A stretch of 64,000 nucleotides of DNA from Bacteroidota bacterium (GTDB lineage: Bacteria; Bacteroidota; Ignavibacteria; UBA10030; UBA8401): NCBI GenBank assembly GCA_035506275.1, contig DATJPT010000008.1, positions 186,001 through 250,000 of the forward strand. The letters are read 5' to 3'. How positions within the stretch are numbered: position 1 is the first letter of the stretch; each line of letters starts with the position of its first letter. The notes below the pieces were generated by a model that was not told the origin of the DNA, searched no databases, and saw only the letters and a list, made by a program, of their open reading frames with translations. This document shows positions 45,269-55,284 of this stretch, piece after piece. A program made the translations under genes and the position numbers.

Positions 45269-46219
45269 TTACTCGTTCCAGGCTCCCATCGCGCTGAACT
45301 TCTCTATCCTCTTCTCGATGAGCTTTTCAGTCTTCATTTTTTTCAGCGGACGCAATTCCTCGACGAGCGTATCCTTCAATATCTGCGCTGTCTGCTGCGG
45401 ATTGCGGTGCGCTCCTCCCGGAGGCTCGGGAACGATCTTATCGATGATCTTCTGCTCATAAAGATCGCGGGCTGTGAGACGGAGCGCTTCGGCCGCCTGC
45501 TCTTTATATTCCCAGCTTCTCCAGAGGATGCTAGAGCACGATTCCGGTGCGATGACAGAATACCAGGTATTCTCAAGCATCAGGATCCTGTCGCCGACGC
45601 CAATTCCAAGCGCCCCTCCCGAAGCCCCTTCGCCGATCACCACGACGATGATCGGGACGGGAAGGTGCGACATCTCAAAAAGATTGCGCGCGATCGCTTC
45701 AGCCTGGCCGCGCTCTTCGGCTTCGATGCCCGGATACGCTCCCGGCGTGTCGAGCAGCGTGATGACGGGCTTGCCGAATTTCGCCGCGAGCTTCATCAAG
45801 CGAAGCGCTTTGCGGTAGCCTTCCGGCTGCGGCATGCCGAAATTTCTGAACAGGTTCGACTTTGTGTCCCGCCCCTTTTGGTGGCCGATGATCATGACGG
45901 TGTCGTCCTCGAGCTTGCAAAAGCCGCCGACGATCGATTTGTCGTCGCCGAAGAGCCGGTCTCCATGCAGCTCGATAAACCCCGTGGTCATCATGCCGAT
46001 ATAATCGAGCGTATACGGCCGCTCGGGATGGCGCGCGAGCTGAACTCTTTGCCACCGCGTGAGGTTCGAAAAAACGTTTTCGCGAAGCTGGCTCACTTTT
46101 TTCTCCAGGGTTGTGATTTCGTCTGCGATGTCGAGGTTGTCGGACAGCTTCCTCATTTCGTCAATCTTCTGCTCAAGCTCCACAATCGGTTTTTCAAAAT
46201 CCAACACAGCTTTTCCCAT
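45269..46219 (-). CDS. accA: Acetyl-CoA carboxylase carboxyltransferase alpha subunit
   Basis: Transfers the carboxyl group from biotin to acetyl-CoA, first step of fatty acid synthesis, with AccD. 316 residues: [111 protein letters not shown] and [26 protein letters not shown] 46219 is set by GGAG six bases upstream; a GTG at 46243 would add eight unrelated residues. accD is not in the window. Confidence 0.96.
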   Translation of the reverse strand: MGKAVLDFEKPIVELEQKIDEMRKLSDNLDIADEITTLEKKVSQLRENVFSNLTRWQRVQLARHPERPYTLDYIGMMTTGFIELHGDRLFGDDKSIVGGFCKLEDDTVMIIGHQKGRDTKSNLFRNFGMPQPEGYRKALRLMKLAAKFGKPVITLLDTPGAYPGIEAEERGQAEAIARNLFEMSHLPVPIIVVVIGEGASGGALGIGVGDRILMLENTWYSVIAPESCSSILWRSWEYKEQAAEALRLTARDLYEQKIIDKIVPEPPGGAHRNPQQTAQILKDTLVEELRPLKKMKTEKLIEKRIEKFSAMGAWNE

Positions 46220-46235
46220 GCACGCTCCGGTATGA

Positions 46236-48248
46236 TTAGACACTATGCCGGAAAGAGTTCACCACTGCTTTCACGATGATCTCAAAATCCAGCATCAACG
46301 ATTGGTTCTTTGCATAATACAATTCGTACTGCTCCTGCTCTTCGGCGGTCATGGACCGGTCCGCGTGAATCTGCACGATGCCGGTCACACCCGGCTTCCC
46401 GAGGTAAATTCCGTTGTGAGCGGACGGTGCGCGGGAAGGAGCGCCGCCGGCTGGACGCCCGATGATGGACATCGAACCGCGGAGCACTTTCGGCATCGCC
46501 AACATTGCTGATGAAAACGCGGACGGCTGAGAGCGAAACAGGAGACGGCCTAAAGATACAAAAGGAGCGCATAAAATCAAAAGGAAAAGCGCGGCAACAA
46601 TATCGACCGCGCGCTTCGTGAACCGGTGCATCGGCTTGTCGATATTGTATTGAAGCTCGATGAACGGTATTTCGTCCAGCTGGTCGATGCGGGACTTGCC
46701 GATGATGACCTCAAGGGAATTCGGCACAAGCTTAAATTCGACCATCCGGTTCCTGCTCTTGCTGATCACCGAGAGAATGGTCGAGTACGGGATCGCATCC
46801 GCCGAAAAGATCACGTCGTCGATCCTGTGATCGTTGATCACCTTCCCGATCGTGTCGACGCTGCCGAGGATCTCGACGTCGAGGATCTTCTGGTTGAGCC
46901 GTTGCCGGTTCACGTCGATAAAGCCGACGACGTCGTAGCCGTCTCCCGGTCTGCTGCGCAATTTCTTTAAGACCTCCTGCCCTGTTGGACCCGCTCCGAC
47001 AATGAGGGTCCTTCTGCCGAAGAGCGTTTTCCGCGAAAAAGAACTTCCTGTTCCCGTCAACCTGATCGCGAGGCGCCATCCCGGGATCAAGAAAACGCTC
47101 AGCGCTCCCGATACCACCATCACCATTCGGCTGAATGCAAAATCTTTGACGAATGCCGTGAGCGCCGAGATGATCACAAACGCAAAGAAGACCGCGCTGA
47201 ACGAGTGCGAGAGCGAGAGCTTCCTGATGGTATAGGCCCCGGCGGCGTACAATGAAACGACAACGACGGAGGCCGGAACGATAAGGGCCCACGGATAGGC
47301 ATAGGCAGGGAAGGAGAAAAATGTTCCGGAACGGATGTCGGCAGCGACGAGGATCGTCCCAAGCACCACGCAAAAATCGAAAATAGAAACAAGGAATGGT
47401 TTGCCGTACCGCACCACCGCCGCGAGAAACCGGCGGGCGTCGATGCCCATCTCAATGACCGATTCGAACAGAACCGATCCCCGATGATGCTTGCGTACGA
47501 AAAGCCTCATCGCCTTGTAAAAAATGCTCAACTCGTCGATGTCGCTGCGGCGCGTGCTCTCCCCTTTGTAATGGATAATTTTCGTCTCGGCGACATAGAA
47601 CACTTTCCAGCCGGCCTGCTGAACGCGGTAGCACCAGTCAAGATCCTCGCCGTACATGAAAAAGCTCTCGTCGAGGCCGCCGATCTGTTCGTACGCGGTG
47701 CGGCGGATCATCATGCAGGAACCGCTGATGGCGTCGACCTCGGTACTTTCGTCGGGACTCAGGTAGGTCAGATTATACTTTCCAAAGATCTTAGATCCGC
47801 TGAAGATCGAACTTAACCCGGAAACTTTTGTAAACGCGACCCAGGGCGACGGAAAACTCCTCCGGCAGGCGAGCTGCAGCGATCCGTCGGGGTTCAGGAT
47901 CTTGCAGCCGGCCATACCGACATCTTCATTCGCTTCAAAAAAATCTATCAGCGTGCGAAAGGTGTCTTCCTGGACGATCGTATCGGGGTTCAAGAGAAGG
48001 AGATATTTCCCCGAAGCCAGAGCGAGAGCTTGATTGTTCGCTTTGGCAAAGCCGACGTTCGTCGTGTTCGCGATCAAACGAACGTGCGGAAACGATTGAC
48101 GGACAAGGTCGCAGCTGCCGTCGTCGGATGCGTTATCGACGACGAACACTTCTCCCTTCAGTCCTTCCAGCGCTTTGCTCACAGAAACGAGCGCGTTGTT
48201 CAGAAAGTCGCGAACGTTATAGTTGACGATAATAATTGAGACATCCAT
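46236..48248 (-). CDS. Fusion: GT2 glycosyltransferase + PHPT-type membrane module with deleted catalytic core
   Basis: 670 residues in one frame. Residues 1-235 are a GT2 rhamnosyltransferase-like domain ([47 protein letters not shown]). Residues 285-395 hold about four helices; 405-540 the CoA-binding-like domain of WcaJ-type proteins ([19 protein letters not shown]). From 541 the sugar-transferase domain keeps [30 protein letters not shown] and GKPGVTG...[22 protein letters not shown], but the segment with the KFRSM and LDE(L/I)PQ catalytic motifs is absent, so it should not transfer sugar phosphate. The neighbour at 48991 is an intact copy. It starts the glycan cluster (minus-strand end). 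Confidence 0.82.
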   Translation of the reverse strand: MDVSIIIVNYNVRDFLNNALVSVSKALEGLKGEVFVVDNASDDGSCDLVRQSFPHVRLIANTTNVGFAKANNQALALASGKYLLLLNPDTIVQEDTFRTLIDFFEANEDVGMAGCKILNPDGSLQLACRRSFPSPWVAFTKVSGLSSIFSGSKIFGKYNLTYLSPDESTEVDAISGSCMMIRRTAYEQIGGLDESFFMYGEDLDWCYRVQQAGWKVFYVAETKIIHYKGESTRRSDIDELSIFYKAMRLFVRKHHRGSVLFESVIEMGIDARRFLAAVVRYGKPFLVSIFDFCVVLGTILVAADIRSGTFFSFPAYAYPWALIVPASVVVVSLYAAGAYTIRKLSLSHSFSAVFFAFVIISALTAFVKDFAFSRMVMVVSGALSVFLIPGWRLAIRLTGTGSSFSRKTLFGRRTLIVGAGPTGQEVLKKLRSRPGDGYDVVGFIDVNRQRLNQKILDVEILGSVDTIGKVINDHRIDDVIFSADAIPYSTILSVISKSRNRMVEFKLVPNSLEVIIGKSRIDQLDEIPFIELQYNIDKPMHRFTKRAVDIVAALFLLILCAPFVSLGRLLFRSQPSAFSSAMLAMPKVLRGSMSIIGRPAGGAPSRAPSAHNGIYLGKPGVTGIVQIHADRSMTAEEQEQYELYYAKNQSLMLDFEIIVKAVVNSFRHSV

Positions 48249-48257
48249 GGCGAGAGG

Positions 48258-48974
48258 TTACAACAGATTGAACATGCTGCGGAGCTTGAGCTTCCACACC
48301 ATAAACGCGGCTTCGTAGACGATGTTCTTCGACATCTTTGAAACGCCCCGGTCGCGGTCGACGAAAATGATCGGGATTTCGCAGAGGCGAAAACCCTTCC
48401 TCCATGCCTTGTAGTTCATTTCGATCTGGAAGGCATAGCCGTTCGACCGGATTTCGTCGAGATTGATGTTCTCGAGCACCGTGCGCCTGTAGCATTTGAA
48501 ACCGGCGGTGGCATCCTTCACCGGCAGTCCCGTGATCACCCGCGTGTACAAATTGGCAAAATAGCTGAGCAGCAGCCGCCGGAACGGCCAGTAGACCACG
48601 CTCACGCCGCGAATGTAGCGGGAGCCGATGACCAGGTCGTATTCCTGGATCTTCACGAGAAAATTAAGGAGCTCTTTGGGATTGTGCGAGAAATCGGCAT
48701 CCATCTCGAAGACATAATCGTACTGATGCTCGATCGCGAACTTGAACCCGGCCACGTAGGCGGTCCCGAGCCCCATCTTCCGCGGACGTTCGATGAGATG
48801 CACGCGCGGATTTTTTTGCTGGAACTCTTTAACGATCGCGGCCGTACCGTCGGGGGAATTGTCGTCGATGATCAGAATCTCGATATCCGTGGACTGGTGA
48901 AGCACCTGCGGGATGAGGTTCGGAAGGTTGACGGCTTCGTTGTACGTCGGCGTTATGACAAGCGCTTTAGGCAT
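48258..48974 (-). CDS. Polyprenol-phosphate mannose synthase-like GT2
   Basis: Cytoplasmic GT2 of 238 residues resembling dolichol-phosphate mannosyltransferase: ALVITPTYNEAVNLPNLI, IEILIIDDNSPDGTA, ERPRKMGLGTAYVAGF, FEMDADFSHNP (DxD), IGSRYIRG, DATAGFKCYRRTVLE and IPIIFVDRDRGVSKMS. It would transfer mannose or glucose to undecaprenyl phosphate. There is no C-terminal membrane domain. Between the fusion gene and the WcaJ-type gene, spacing about 10-16 bases. Confidence 0.9.
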   Translation of the reverse strand: MPKALVITPTYNEAVNLPNLIPQVLHQSTDIEILIIDDNSPDGTAAIVKEFQQKNPRVHLIERPRKMGLGTAYVAGFKFAIEHQYDYVFEMDADFSHNPKELLNFLVKIQEYDLVIGSRYIRGVSVVYWPFRRLLLSYFANLYTRVITGLPVKDATAGFKCYRRTVLENINLDEIRSNGYAFQIEMNYKAWRKGFRLCEIPIIFVDRDRGVSKMSKNIVYEAAFMVWKLKLRSMFNLL

Positions 48975-48990
48975 TCGCGAGGGTTCAGAG

Positions 48991-50433
48991 TTAATGGCCT
49001 TTCCCCATCAGCATAACATAGAATGTATATAAAATTATCTTAATGTCCATCCGGAACGACATATTCTCGATGTAGAAAAGGTCGTACCGTACTTTTGATT
49101 TCACGTCGTCGATCGTCCTATCATACCCCTGTTTGATCTGCGCCCAGCCGGTGATGCCGGGACGGACCTTCAGCCGGCGGTGGTACAACGGAATTTCCTT
49201 GGAGAGTTTATCAACGAAGTACGGCCGTTCGGGCCGGGGCCCCACGAGACTCATGTCGCCGTCCAGGACGTTGATGAACTGCGGGATTTCATCGAGGCGG
49301 GAATTCCTCAGGAATCTCCCTACCTTGGTCACGCGGTCATCGTGCTTTGGCGCCCAGACCGGTCCAGTCTCTTTCTCCGCATCAGCCCGCATCGAACGGA
49401 ATTTATGCATCTTAAAGATCTTTCCGTCCTTCCCGACGCGTTCCTGGCTGTAGACGACGGGCCCGGGCGTATCCAATTTGATCGCAATTGAAATGAGCAC
49501 CCACAACGGCGAAGAGAACACGAGCACGAACAGGGCGGCGAAAATATCCGTCAGCCGTTTCATGCTCTGCTCCCACGGCTGCATGATCTCCGGAGAGATT
49601 TCGATGAGCGGGAAGCCGTAAAGCTGGTTGGTCCTCGCCTGTCCGCTGATGATGTCGTACATGTCGGGGAGGATCTTCATGCTAATGTCGTGTCCGTTGC
49701 ACCGGGAGATGACGTCCAGCAGTTTACCGTGATCGGCAGACTCGAGAGCAAAGAGAATGTCCCTGACGGCAAACCGTTGAATGAGCGAAGGGAGTTCATC
49801 GCTCGTTCCGAGGCAATGAATACCTCCGTACTCCCCGGCGCGGTTGCGTTTATCAAGGCGAACAAAACCGACGACGCGGTATCCGAGCGCCGGGTGCTGC
49901 AGGACAAGGTCGTAGAGAGATTTCCCTTTTTCATTCCATCCAACGATGAGCGTATTGCGAAGGCCGATACCGGCGGCCAGAAGCCTCCTGCGCATGCTCA
50001 GGAAGATCATCCTGCCAAGCCCCACAAAGACGATCATCAAACCCCAGTAGACCAAAATCACCGAGCGAAAGACAACACGCGCTCCGATGCTTGTATCGTC
50101 TATCAGAAAGACGAAGACAAGAAGGAAACAGCCGAAGGAAATCGCCTTGACGACCGAAATAAATTCATCCAGCCGCGATTTGGCCCGCCAGGGGCGATAG
50201 AGTCCGAAAAAGAAGAAAACCACGAACCAAAAAATGCCGATCGCAATCATCGGCAGCCAGAAATCCGGCACGACGGCAACCCTGAAAATTCCGCTGTTGA
50301 CGCGCAAGCTGTAAAAAACCGAGAATGCGAGAGCGAAAGAAACAAGGTCGAACGCAACGTGCGCAAATCTCCCCAAGATCCTTCTGGTAGTGCCGGTAAT
50401 CATTGCGTCTGCCATCAAATGGTAGCGAACCAC
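48991..50433 (-). CDS. Undecaprenyl-phosphate sugar phosphotransferase (WcaJ type)
   Basis: Primes glycan synthesis by moving a sugar-1-phosphate (often glucose or galactose) onto undecaprenyl phosphate. 480 residues: four or five N-terminal helices, a CoA-binding-like domain (NTLIVGWNEKGKSLYDLVL) and a full bacterial sugar transferase domain with QERVGKDGKIFKMHKFRSM (331-348), RNSRLDEIPQFINVLDGDMSLVGPRP (376-401) and RPGITGWAQ. The catalytic Asp/Glu pair is present. The start is GTG 50433 or ATG 50415; neither has a clear ribosome binding site. Confidence 0.9.
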   Translation of the reverse strand: MVRYHLMADAMITGTTRRILGRFAHVAFDLVSFALAFSVFYSLRVNSGIFRVAVVPDFWLPMIAIGIFWFVVFFFFGLYRPWRAKSRLDEFISVVKAISFGCFLLVFVFLIDDTSIGARVVFRSVILVYWGLMIVFVGLGRMIFLSMRRRLLAAGIGLRNTLIVGWNEKGKSLYDLVLQHPALGYRVVGFVRLDKRNRAGEYGGIHCLGTSDELPSLIQRFAVRDILFALESADHGKLLDVISRCNGHDISMKILPDMYDIISGQARTNQLYGFPLIEISPEIMQPWEQSMKRLTDIFAALFVLVFSSPLWVLISIAIKLDTPGPVVYSQERVGKDGKIFKMHKFRSMRADAEKETGPVWAPKHDDRVTKVGRFLRNSRLDEIPQFINVLDGDMSLVGPRPERPYFVDKLSKEIPLYHRRLKVRPGITGWAQIKQGYDRTIDDVKSKVRYDLFYIENMSFRMDIKIILYTFYVMLMGKGH

Positions 50434-50443
50434 AGTATGCTGT

Positions 50444-51607
50444 TCAGCGCGGCGTCGATTGCCAGATTGTCGATTGCCTGCCCTGCGCGAACCGAACGAA
50501 GCCGATCAGAAGAGCTGCATTTGAGAGAATAAAAAAATAGATCCCCGAAAAAATCGAGATCCTGATCTTAACAAGTGAAAAAAGATATCCGATAAGCCCT
50601 ATTCCATAGAAGATCAACTGGGCATCGAGCATAACCGAATAAAATTCCGATTCCGATCTCAGAGCGATGTTCGTTGCCATCAGACCGACGAGAATAAAGG
50701 GAAAAAACCATCGGATGATTTTGTGGGACCAAAACGCGAACGATAAAAGTACATTTCTGTTGAAGAACAGGCCCTTGACGTAGGCAAGGGTCTGGTAGTT
50801 TGTTGCTGCGAACCTGATCTTCCTCCTGAATTCCGAAAAGAGCTCTTCGGGGAGGTCCTCGGACGCGATCGCATGTTCTTCATAAATGAATTTTCGACCC
50901 TTCATCAGCACGGACAGCGTGATGTAGAGATCGTCGGTGACGGCTGCCGGAGGAAAAGACTGAAACAGCGACTTCCGCACCGCAAAAATACCGCCGTTCG
51001 CCCCTATCAGGATTCCGCATTTCCCTTCAGACTTCTTTATGAACGTTTCGTATTCCCAGTATTTCTTCTCTTCAATGCTTTTGAACCGATGCTGGTTGGT
51101 CTCGCGCAGGATCAAACGCCCGCAGACTCCTCCAACGTCTTGATCTGCAAACCCCTGCACAAGCCTCTTGACGGCAGATCGTTCAAATTCGGAATTCGCA
51201 TCGGTAAAGACCAGAAGCTCGTAACGGGCTGAGTTCATGAGGTCGCTCAGCACGGCGGCCTTGCCGCGGCGCTGGTCAAAGAAGAACACGTTCAGCCACG
51301 AATACTTTTTCTTCAGTTGAAGGAGGATCTCATTCGTTCCGTCCGATGATTGATCGGAGCCGATCAGCAATTCGAGCTTCGTAAAATCGTAGTCCAGTGC
51401 GGCAATGTTTTCGATGCGATCAGCGATCACCTTTTCTTCATTGAAGGCTGAAATCAAGATCGACACCGGCGGAACATTCTGGATGTCGGCGACCGGCGGC
51501 CGAAATGAAGCGATGGCTTTCATGATGACCGGATAAAATACATACGTGTGAAATGCAAGGAACAGGAGTGCGATGAAAAGAATACTGAAGAGAGAATCAA
51601 CAAACAT
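50444..51607 (-). CDS. Membrane-associated GT2 glycosyltransferase
   Basis: 387 residues. An N-terminal helix (LFSILFIALLFLAFHTYVFYP), a GT2 domain with PVSILISAFNEEKVIADRIENI, DQSSDGTNEIL, VFTDANSEFERSAV (DxN variant of DxD), GANGGIFAVRKSLF, VTDDLYITLSVLMKG and three C-terminal helices. The architecture is that of poly-sugar synthases of the BcsA/IcaA sort, though shorter and without the QxxRW motif (RRKIRFAATNYQTL). The sugar is unknown. Confidence 0.85.
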   Translation of the reverse strand: MFVDSLFSILFIALLFLAFHTYVFYPVIMKAIASFRPPVADIQNVPPVSILISAFNEEKVIADRIENIAALDYDFTKLELLIGSDQSSDGTNEILLQLKKKYSWLNVFFFDQRRGKAAVLSDLMNSARYELLVFTDANSEFERSAVKRLVQGFADQDVGGVCGRLILRETNQHRFKSIEEKKYWEYETFIKKSEGKCGILIGANGGIFAVRKSLFQSFPPAAVTDDLYITLSVLMKGRKFIYEEHAIASEDLPEELFSEFRRKIRFAATNYQTLAYVKGLFFNRNVLLSFAFWSHKIIRWFFPFILVGLMATNIALRSESEFYSVMLDAQLIFYGIGLIGYLFSLVKIRISIFSGIYFFILSNAALLIGFVRFAQGRQSTIWQSTPR

Positions 51608-51763
51608 TTATGCGGCGCAATTATGACACGATCATCAAAATTCGAATCGTCAAGCGTAATCAATCCCCACTATCTTTTCGCAGCATCATACCATCACGAA
51701 ACGACGGGCGGCCCAGTGCCTCGTGCCTGGATTCACATCCGACAAATGGTCCCTGACCGCGGT

Positions 51764-53347
51764 TTACCGGGCTTCAACGTCCGCCGGCATGCGACCCGGC
51801 GCAGCAGCCTGTCCGTGCTTCACTCCGAAAGAAGGAACATCAATATTCTTTCTTTGGACCGAACCAGCGGCCAATTTTGTTTCAAATTTATTCTTGTTCT
51901 CTTTGTGGCTGCCGCCGAACAGGTACTTATAGAATGACAAGAACGCCTTGAGGGTCCTTCTCAGCTCTGCCGGATTCCTCAGCACCGATTTCAGCTTCAT
52001 GAACATATAGGCCGGCCGAAGATAGTATTCCCTGCGCGCGTAATTACAGAAATCTACGATTTCCTGAGCGGTGAGGTCGTGGGTCCGCACGACAGTGTTG
52101 TGGAGCCCTTCCGGCGTAAGCCACTCGTCGAATGATTTTGCATCGATCAGGTTTTCCTTTTTCGCCCACTCGTACGCTTCGGTACCTGGATAAATCATCA
52201 GCGGGAAGAACTGCGCAGTGTCTGTATTCAATTTTTTTGCCAGGTTGAGGGTCTCGTACATTGTCTCGAGCGTTTCCCCCCTGTTTCCCATCATGTAACA
52301 CGCGTGGATCAGCAGACCGGTTTTCTTGGCATTTTCCGCAGCCTTGAATTGCTCGACGCTGACCCCTTTTTTCATCAGTTTCAGGATCTCATTCGAGCCG
52401 CTTTCAAAGCCGACGATGACCAGCCGGCAATTCGCCCTCTTCATCCATCGCATCGTCTCTTCATCGAGGTCCGCGCGGACGTTGCATGTCCATGTCAGCG
52501 TGTTCTTCTGCGCGATCAGCAGTTTGCAAACGTCGATCGTATGCTTTTTATAGACGGTAAACGTATCGTCCTCGATCGTGACTTCGACGACCTCGGGAAA
52601 GTTTTGTTCAATGTACCGGAATTCGGCCGCGATGCTTTCGGGGGAACGATGGATGTACGTGTGGCCGTAAAAGTTCTGGGGATAAACGCAATACGTGCAA
52701 AGGTACGGACAGCCTCTTCCGGTATACACCATCATTTGCGGATATCGGCCGGCCGCAAAAAAGTAGTCGCGCGGTTTGCAAAATCTTTTGAATATCTCGC
52801 TGGCAAACGGCATATCATCAAGCTTCTGATTGGCGGGCCGTTGAGGGTTCGAGCGAACAGATCCTCCGTCGCGCCAGGTGAGGGACGTCACTTTTTCCAG
52901 CGCTCCCCCGCCGGAGAGGACACCGGCTAATTCGACGATCGTTTCTTCGTATTCGTTTCGGGCAACGGCATCGGCCACCGGGTACTGGTTCAGCACTTCT
53001 TCGTGAAGGGCCGTTGCGTGATTCCCGACGAGGCAGACAAAAATCGAAGGGAACGTTTGTTTCAACTGTTCGGCGAAGCGTATATCGCTCGAGATACTCC
53101 CCGTACTGGTCTCTACGACCGCAAGCCCCGGCCGGAATTGATGAAGGCGTTCGATGACCTGCTCGGCTGAAATGATCTCCGCCGGCGCGTCGATCAGCGT
53201 TATGGAATGTCCGCGTTTCTCCGCTACCCCGGCGGCTAGTGCCAGCCAGATCGGGTAGTATACCGTTCCGCTTTTTGTGACCGCCGGACTTCGCGAACCG
53301 CGGGAGTATTTCGGGTGAAATGGGGGGTTAATGAACGCTATATTCAT
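51764..53347 (-). CDS. B12-binding-domain radical SAM protein
   Basis: 527 residues. Residues 1-150 form a cobalamin-binding-like Rossmann domain (FINPPFHPK..., LVGNHATALHEEVLNQYP; no DxHxxG, as is common in this class). The radical SAM barrel has the 4Fe-4S motif Cx3Cx2C in GRGCPYLCTYCVYPQNFYG. After it come TIEDDTFTV, CNVRADLD and VGFESGSNEILKLMKKGVS. Such enzymes in glycan clusters often methylate or rearrange sugars or lipids; no reaction can be named. The ATG overlaps the upstream GT2 stop (ATGA), fixing the start. The C-terminal tail of about 60 residues is low complexity. Confidence 0.85.
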   Translation of the reverse strand: MNIAFINPPFHPKYSRGSRSPAVTKSGTVYYPIWLALAAGVAEKRGHSITLIDAPAEIISAEQVIERLHQFRPGLAVVETSTGSISSDIRFAEQLKQTFPSIFVCLVGNHATALHEEVLNQYPVADAVARNEYEETIVELAGVLSGGGALEKVTSLTWRDGGSVRSNPQRPANQKLDDMPFASEIFKRFCKPRDYFFAAGRYPQMMVYTGRGCPYLCTYCVYPQNFYGHTYIHRSPESIAAEFRYIEQNFPEVVEVTIEDDTFTVYKKHTIDVCKLLIAQKNTLTWTCNVRADLDEETMRWMKRANCRLVIVGFESGSNEILKLMKKGVSVEQFKAAENAKKTGLLIHACYMMGNRGETLETMYETLNLAKKLNTDTAQFFPLMIYPGTEAYEWAKKENLIDAKSFDEWLTPEGLHNTVVRTHDLTAQEIVDFCNYARREYYLRPAYMFMKLKSVLRNPAELRRTLKAFLSFYKYLFGGSHKENKNKFETKLAAGSVQRKNIDVPSFGVKHGQAAAPGRMPADVEAR

Positions 53348-54336
53348 CGCTCTTTTCTCCAATCAAAATTATTGGCAAACGCCAGCTCGATAATGCTCCT
53401 TAGACATTGAATTTCCTGCACCAGAAAAGGGCTAAGTCCGGAATGGCTTATTCTTTTAATATAGGCAAGGAAGAGCCTCAAAGTAAAGCCCTGTATCACA
53501 ATTAACCGTAATAACATCAATTTTGCAAATCCGTAATGCTTTTGAAAGAAGTAAAACATCCCACGATACCGCTCGACCAGAAGCCTGTTCGCCGTCTGCT
53601 TTTGGACCCGTTGTTTTGTAGAGTATCCGAAATGATGAATGATCGAAGATCCGGGAAGAAACACGGTCTTGTAGCCCGCACATTTCATCCTGTAACTCCA
53701 TTCAACCTCTTCATTGTAGAGAAAAAACGCCTCATCAAGAAGCCCCACCCTGTCGATTGCCGCTCTCCGCACCATCATACATGCGCCGGTAACATGGTCG
53801 ACTTCCATGATGCTTGAATGATCGCTATAGCTGTTGAGCGATTTGGCCGGAATAAATCTCCGTAACAACCCACCGACGACGCTATCATAGCGCACCAGTG
53901 ATTTAAGAAATTCGTTAGCGTGAAAGAACTCCTTTGTCAGCGTCGGAAAAGAGTGGGTAGAATGTTCGATGCCTCCCAGTGAATCAAAGATCTTGCAGCC
54001 TGACACGGCGACATCCCTGTGCTCCTCTAAATATTCTATCATCGGGGGAAGCGAACCGGGGTTGAGAACGGTATCGGGGTTCAAAAGCAGAACATATGTC
54101 CCGGAGGATTGGAGAATCCCTGCGTTGCAGGCTCCCGCGAAACCAATATTCGCCGGATTAAAAACAAAGACGAAGGCCTGGAATTCATCCTTGAGGTCGC
54201 TGATGCTTTCGTCGGAGGCGTTGTCGATGATAAAGACTTCATAAGGAAATGGAAGCTGACATTCAAGGATCGAGTGCAGGCATCGTCTCAATACTGGCTT
54301 TGAATTGTAGTTGACTATAATAATAGACAGAACCAA
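53344..54336 (-). CDS. GT2 glycosyltransferase (rhamnosyltransferase-like)
   Basis: 330 residues: [70 protein letters not shown] (DxD equivalent NPDT), DHVTGACMMVRRAAIDRVGLLDEAFFLYNEEVEWSYRMKCAG. This is the same GT2 subgroup as the N-terminal part of the fusion at 46236. Start TTG 54336 with GGAGAGG upstream. Overlaps the radical SAM gene. Confidence 0.9.
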   Translation of the reverse strand: MVLSIIIVNYNSKPVLRRCLHSILECQLPFPYEVFIIDNASDESISDLKDEFQAFVFVFNPANIGFAGACNAGILQSSGTYVLLLNPDTVLNPGSLPPMIEYLEEHRDVAVSGCKIFDSLGGIEHSTHSFPTLTKEFFHANEFLKSLVRYDSVVGGLLRRFIPAKSLNSYSDHSSIMEVDHVTGACMMVRRAAIDRVGLLDEAFFLYNEEVEWSYRMKCAGYKTVFLPGSSIIHHFGYSTKQRVQKQTANRLLVERYRGMFYFFQKHYGFAKLMLLRLIVIQGFTLRLFLAYIKRISHSGLSPFLVQEIQCLRSIIELAFANNFDWRKER

Positions 54337-54351
54337 AGACCTCTCCGGCTT

Positions 54352-55257
54352 CTACTGATATTGACCAACAATATTCTTTTTGAAATCTCTCAGCCCTTTC
54401 CGCGACGCCTCATACAGCATTCTGTCCGTGAAGTACCACACCGTCATTTTCAACCTTATCACAAAATAGAAATAGCATTTGGCGATCAACGGAAATGAAG
54501 TATCGATGAGCAAGTTCCTATTTCGTACGGCATAATACAGCGTTTGAGCCTTCAACAAGCGCTCTCCCCTGCACTTATGATAAATGACGGAAGACGGAAC
54601 ATACAGGAGTCTCAGACCATTTTTAACCGCCCTGGCCGAGTATTCGATATCTTCAAGATACAGAAAAAACCTCTCATCCAGGAATCCCAGCCTGGGCAGG
54701 TCCGCGACTCTGAGACAGAGATAACATCCGCTTGCGAATGTCACGAATTCGGGTTCTTTCTTCGCCGAGCCGACATCGACTGATTCGTCTCTATATCGGT
54801 GAACAGCCAGCCCTCTCCACCCAACAAGTTTTCCGCCCGCGTACCAAATTTTTTTCTTTTCGGGGTAATATGTAATCAGCCCGGTGCCGATGGAGGCATT
54901 GGTGTGATGGTCCATTTGCCGGAGAAGGGTTACAATCGCATTCTGTTCAACCAGCGTATCGTTATTTAATAAAATGACGTACTCGGCAGAGCGATCGGCC
55001 GCATAGCGAATGCCAATGTTGTTGGCCCCGGAAAAACCGAGGTTATGATCGTTGTGAAGGACCTTCACGCTGGAAAGACATTCCGACAATTTATCGAATG
55101 AATTGTCGGTCGATCCGTTTTCAATAATGAGGATACTATCATCCCCGACGCCTCCTTGTCCCAATGACCGGACACATTCGACTGTATCAGACCAGTTATT
55201 GTAATTCACCAACACAATGACGTATTTAAGCTTCTCCTTTGTCATAGGTCCGGTCAT
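54352..55257 (-). CDS. GT2 glycosyltransferase
   Basis: 301 residues: KYVIVLVNYNNWSDTVECVRSL, ILIIENGSTDNS, HNLGFSGANNIGIRYA, YVILLNNDTLVEQNAI, GCYLCLRVADLPRLGFLDERFFLYLEDIEYSARAVKNG. Rhamnosyltransferase-like subgroup; acceptor and donor unknown. ATG 55257, or ATG 55245 four codons in. Confidence 0.9.
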   Translation of the reverse strand: MTGPMTKEKLKYVIVLVNYNNWSDTVECVRSLGQGGVGDDSILIIENGSTDNSFDKLSECLSSVKVLHNDHNLGFSGANNIGIRYAADRSAEYVILLNNDTLVEQNAIVTLLRQMDHHTNASIGTGLITYYPEKKKIWYAGGKLVGWRGLAVHRYRDESVDVGSAKKEPEFVTFASGCYLCLRVADLPRLGFLDERFFLYLEDIEYSARAVKNGLRLLYVPSSVIYHKCRGERLLKAQTLYYAVRNRNLLIDTSFPLIAKCYFYFVIRLKMTVWYFTDRMLYEASRKGLRDFKKNIVGQYQ

Positions 55258-55284
55258 CTTCGCAGCAGCGCGAGGGCCATGAGT

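Noticed and set aside
45221-46279. Plus-strand open frame of 352 codons opposite accA
   Set aside because: accA is unmistakable on the minus strand; this is its antisense shadow.
49690-50532. Plus-strand open frame of 280 codons opposite the WcaJ-type gene
   Set aside because: Highly charged, no motif; shadow of the transferase.
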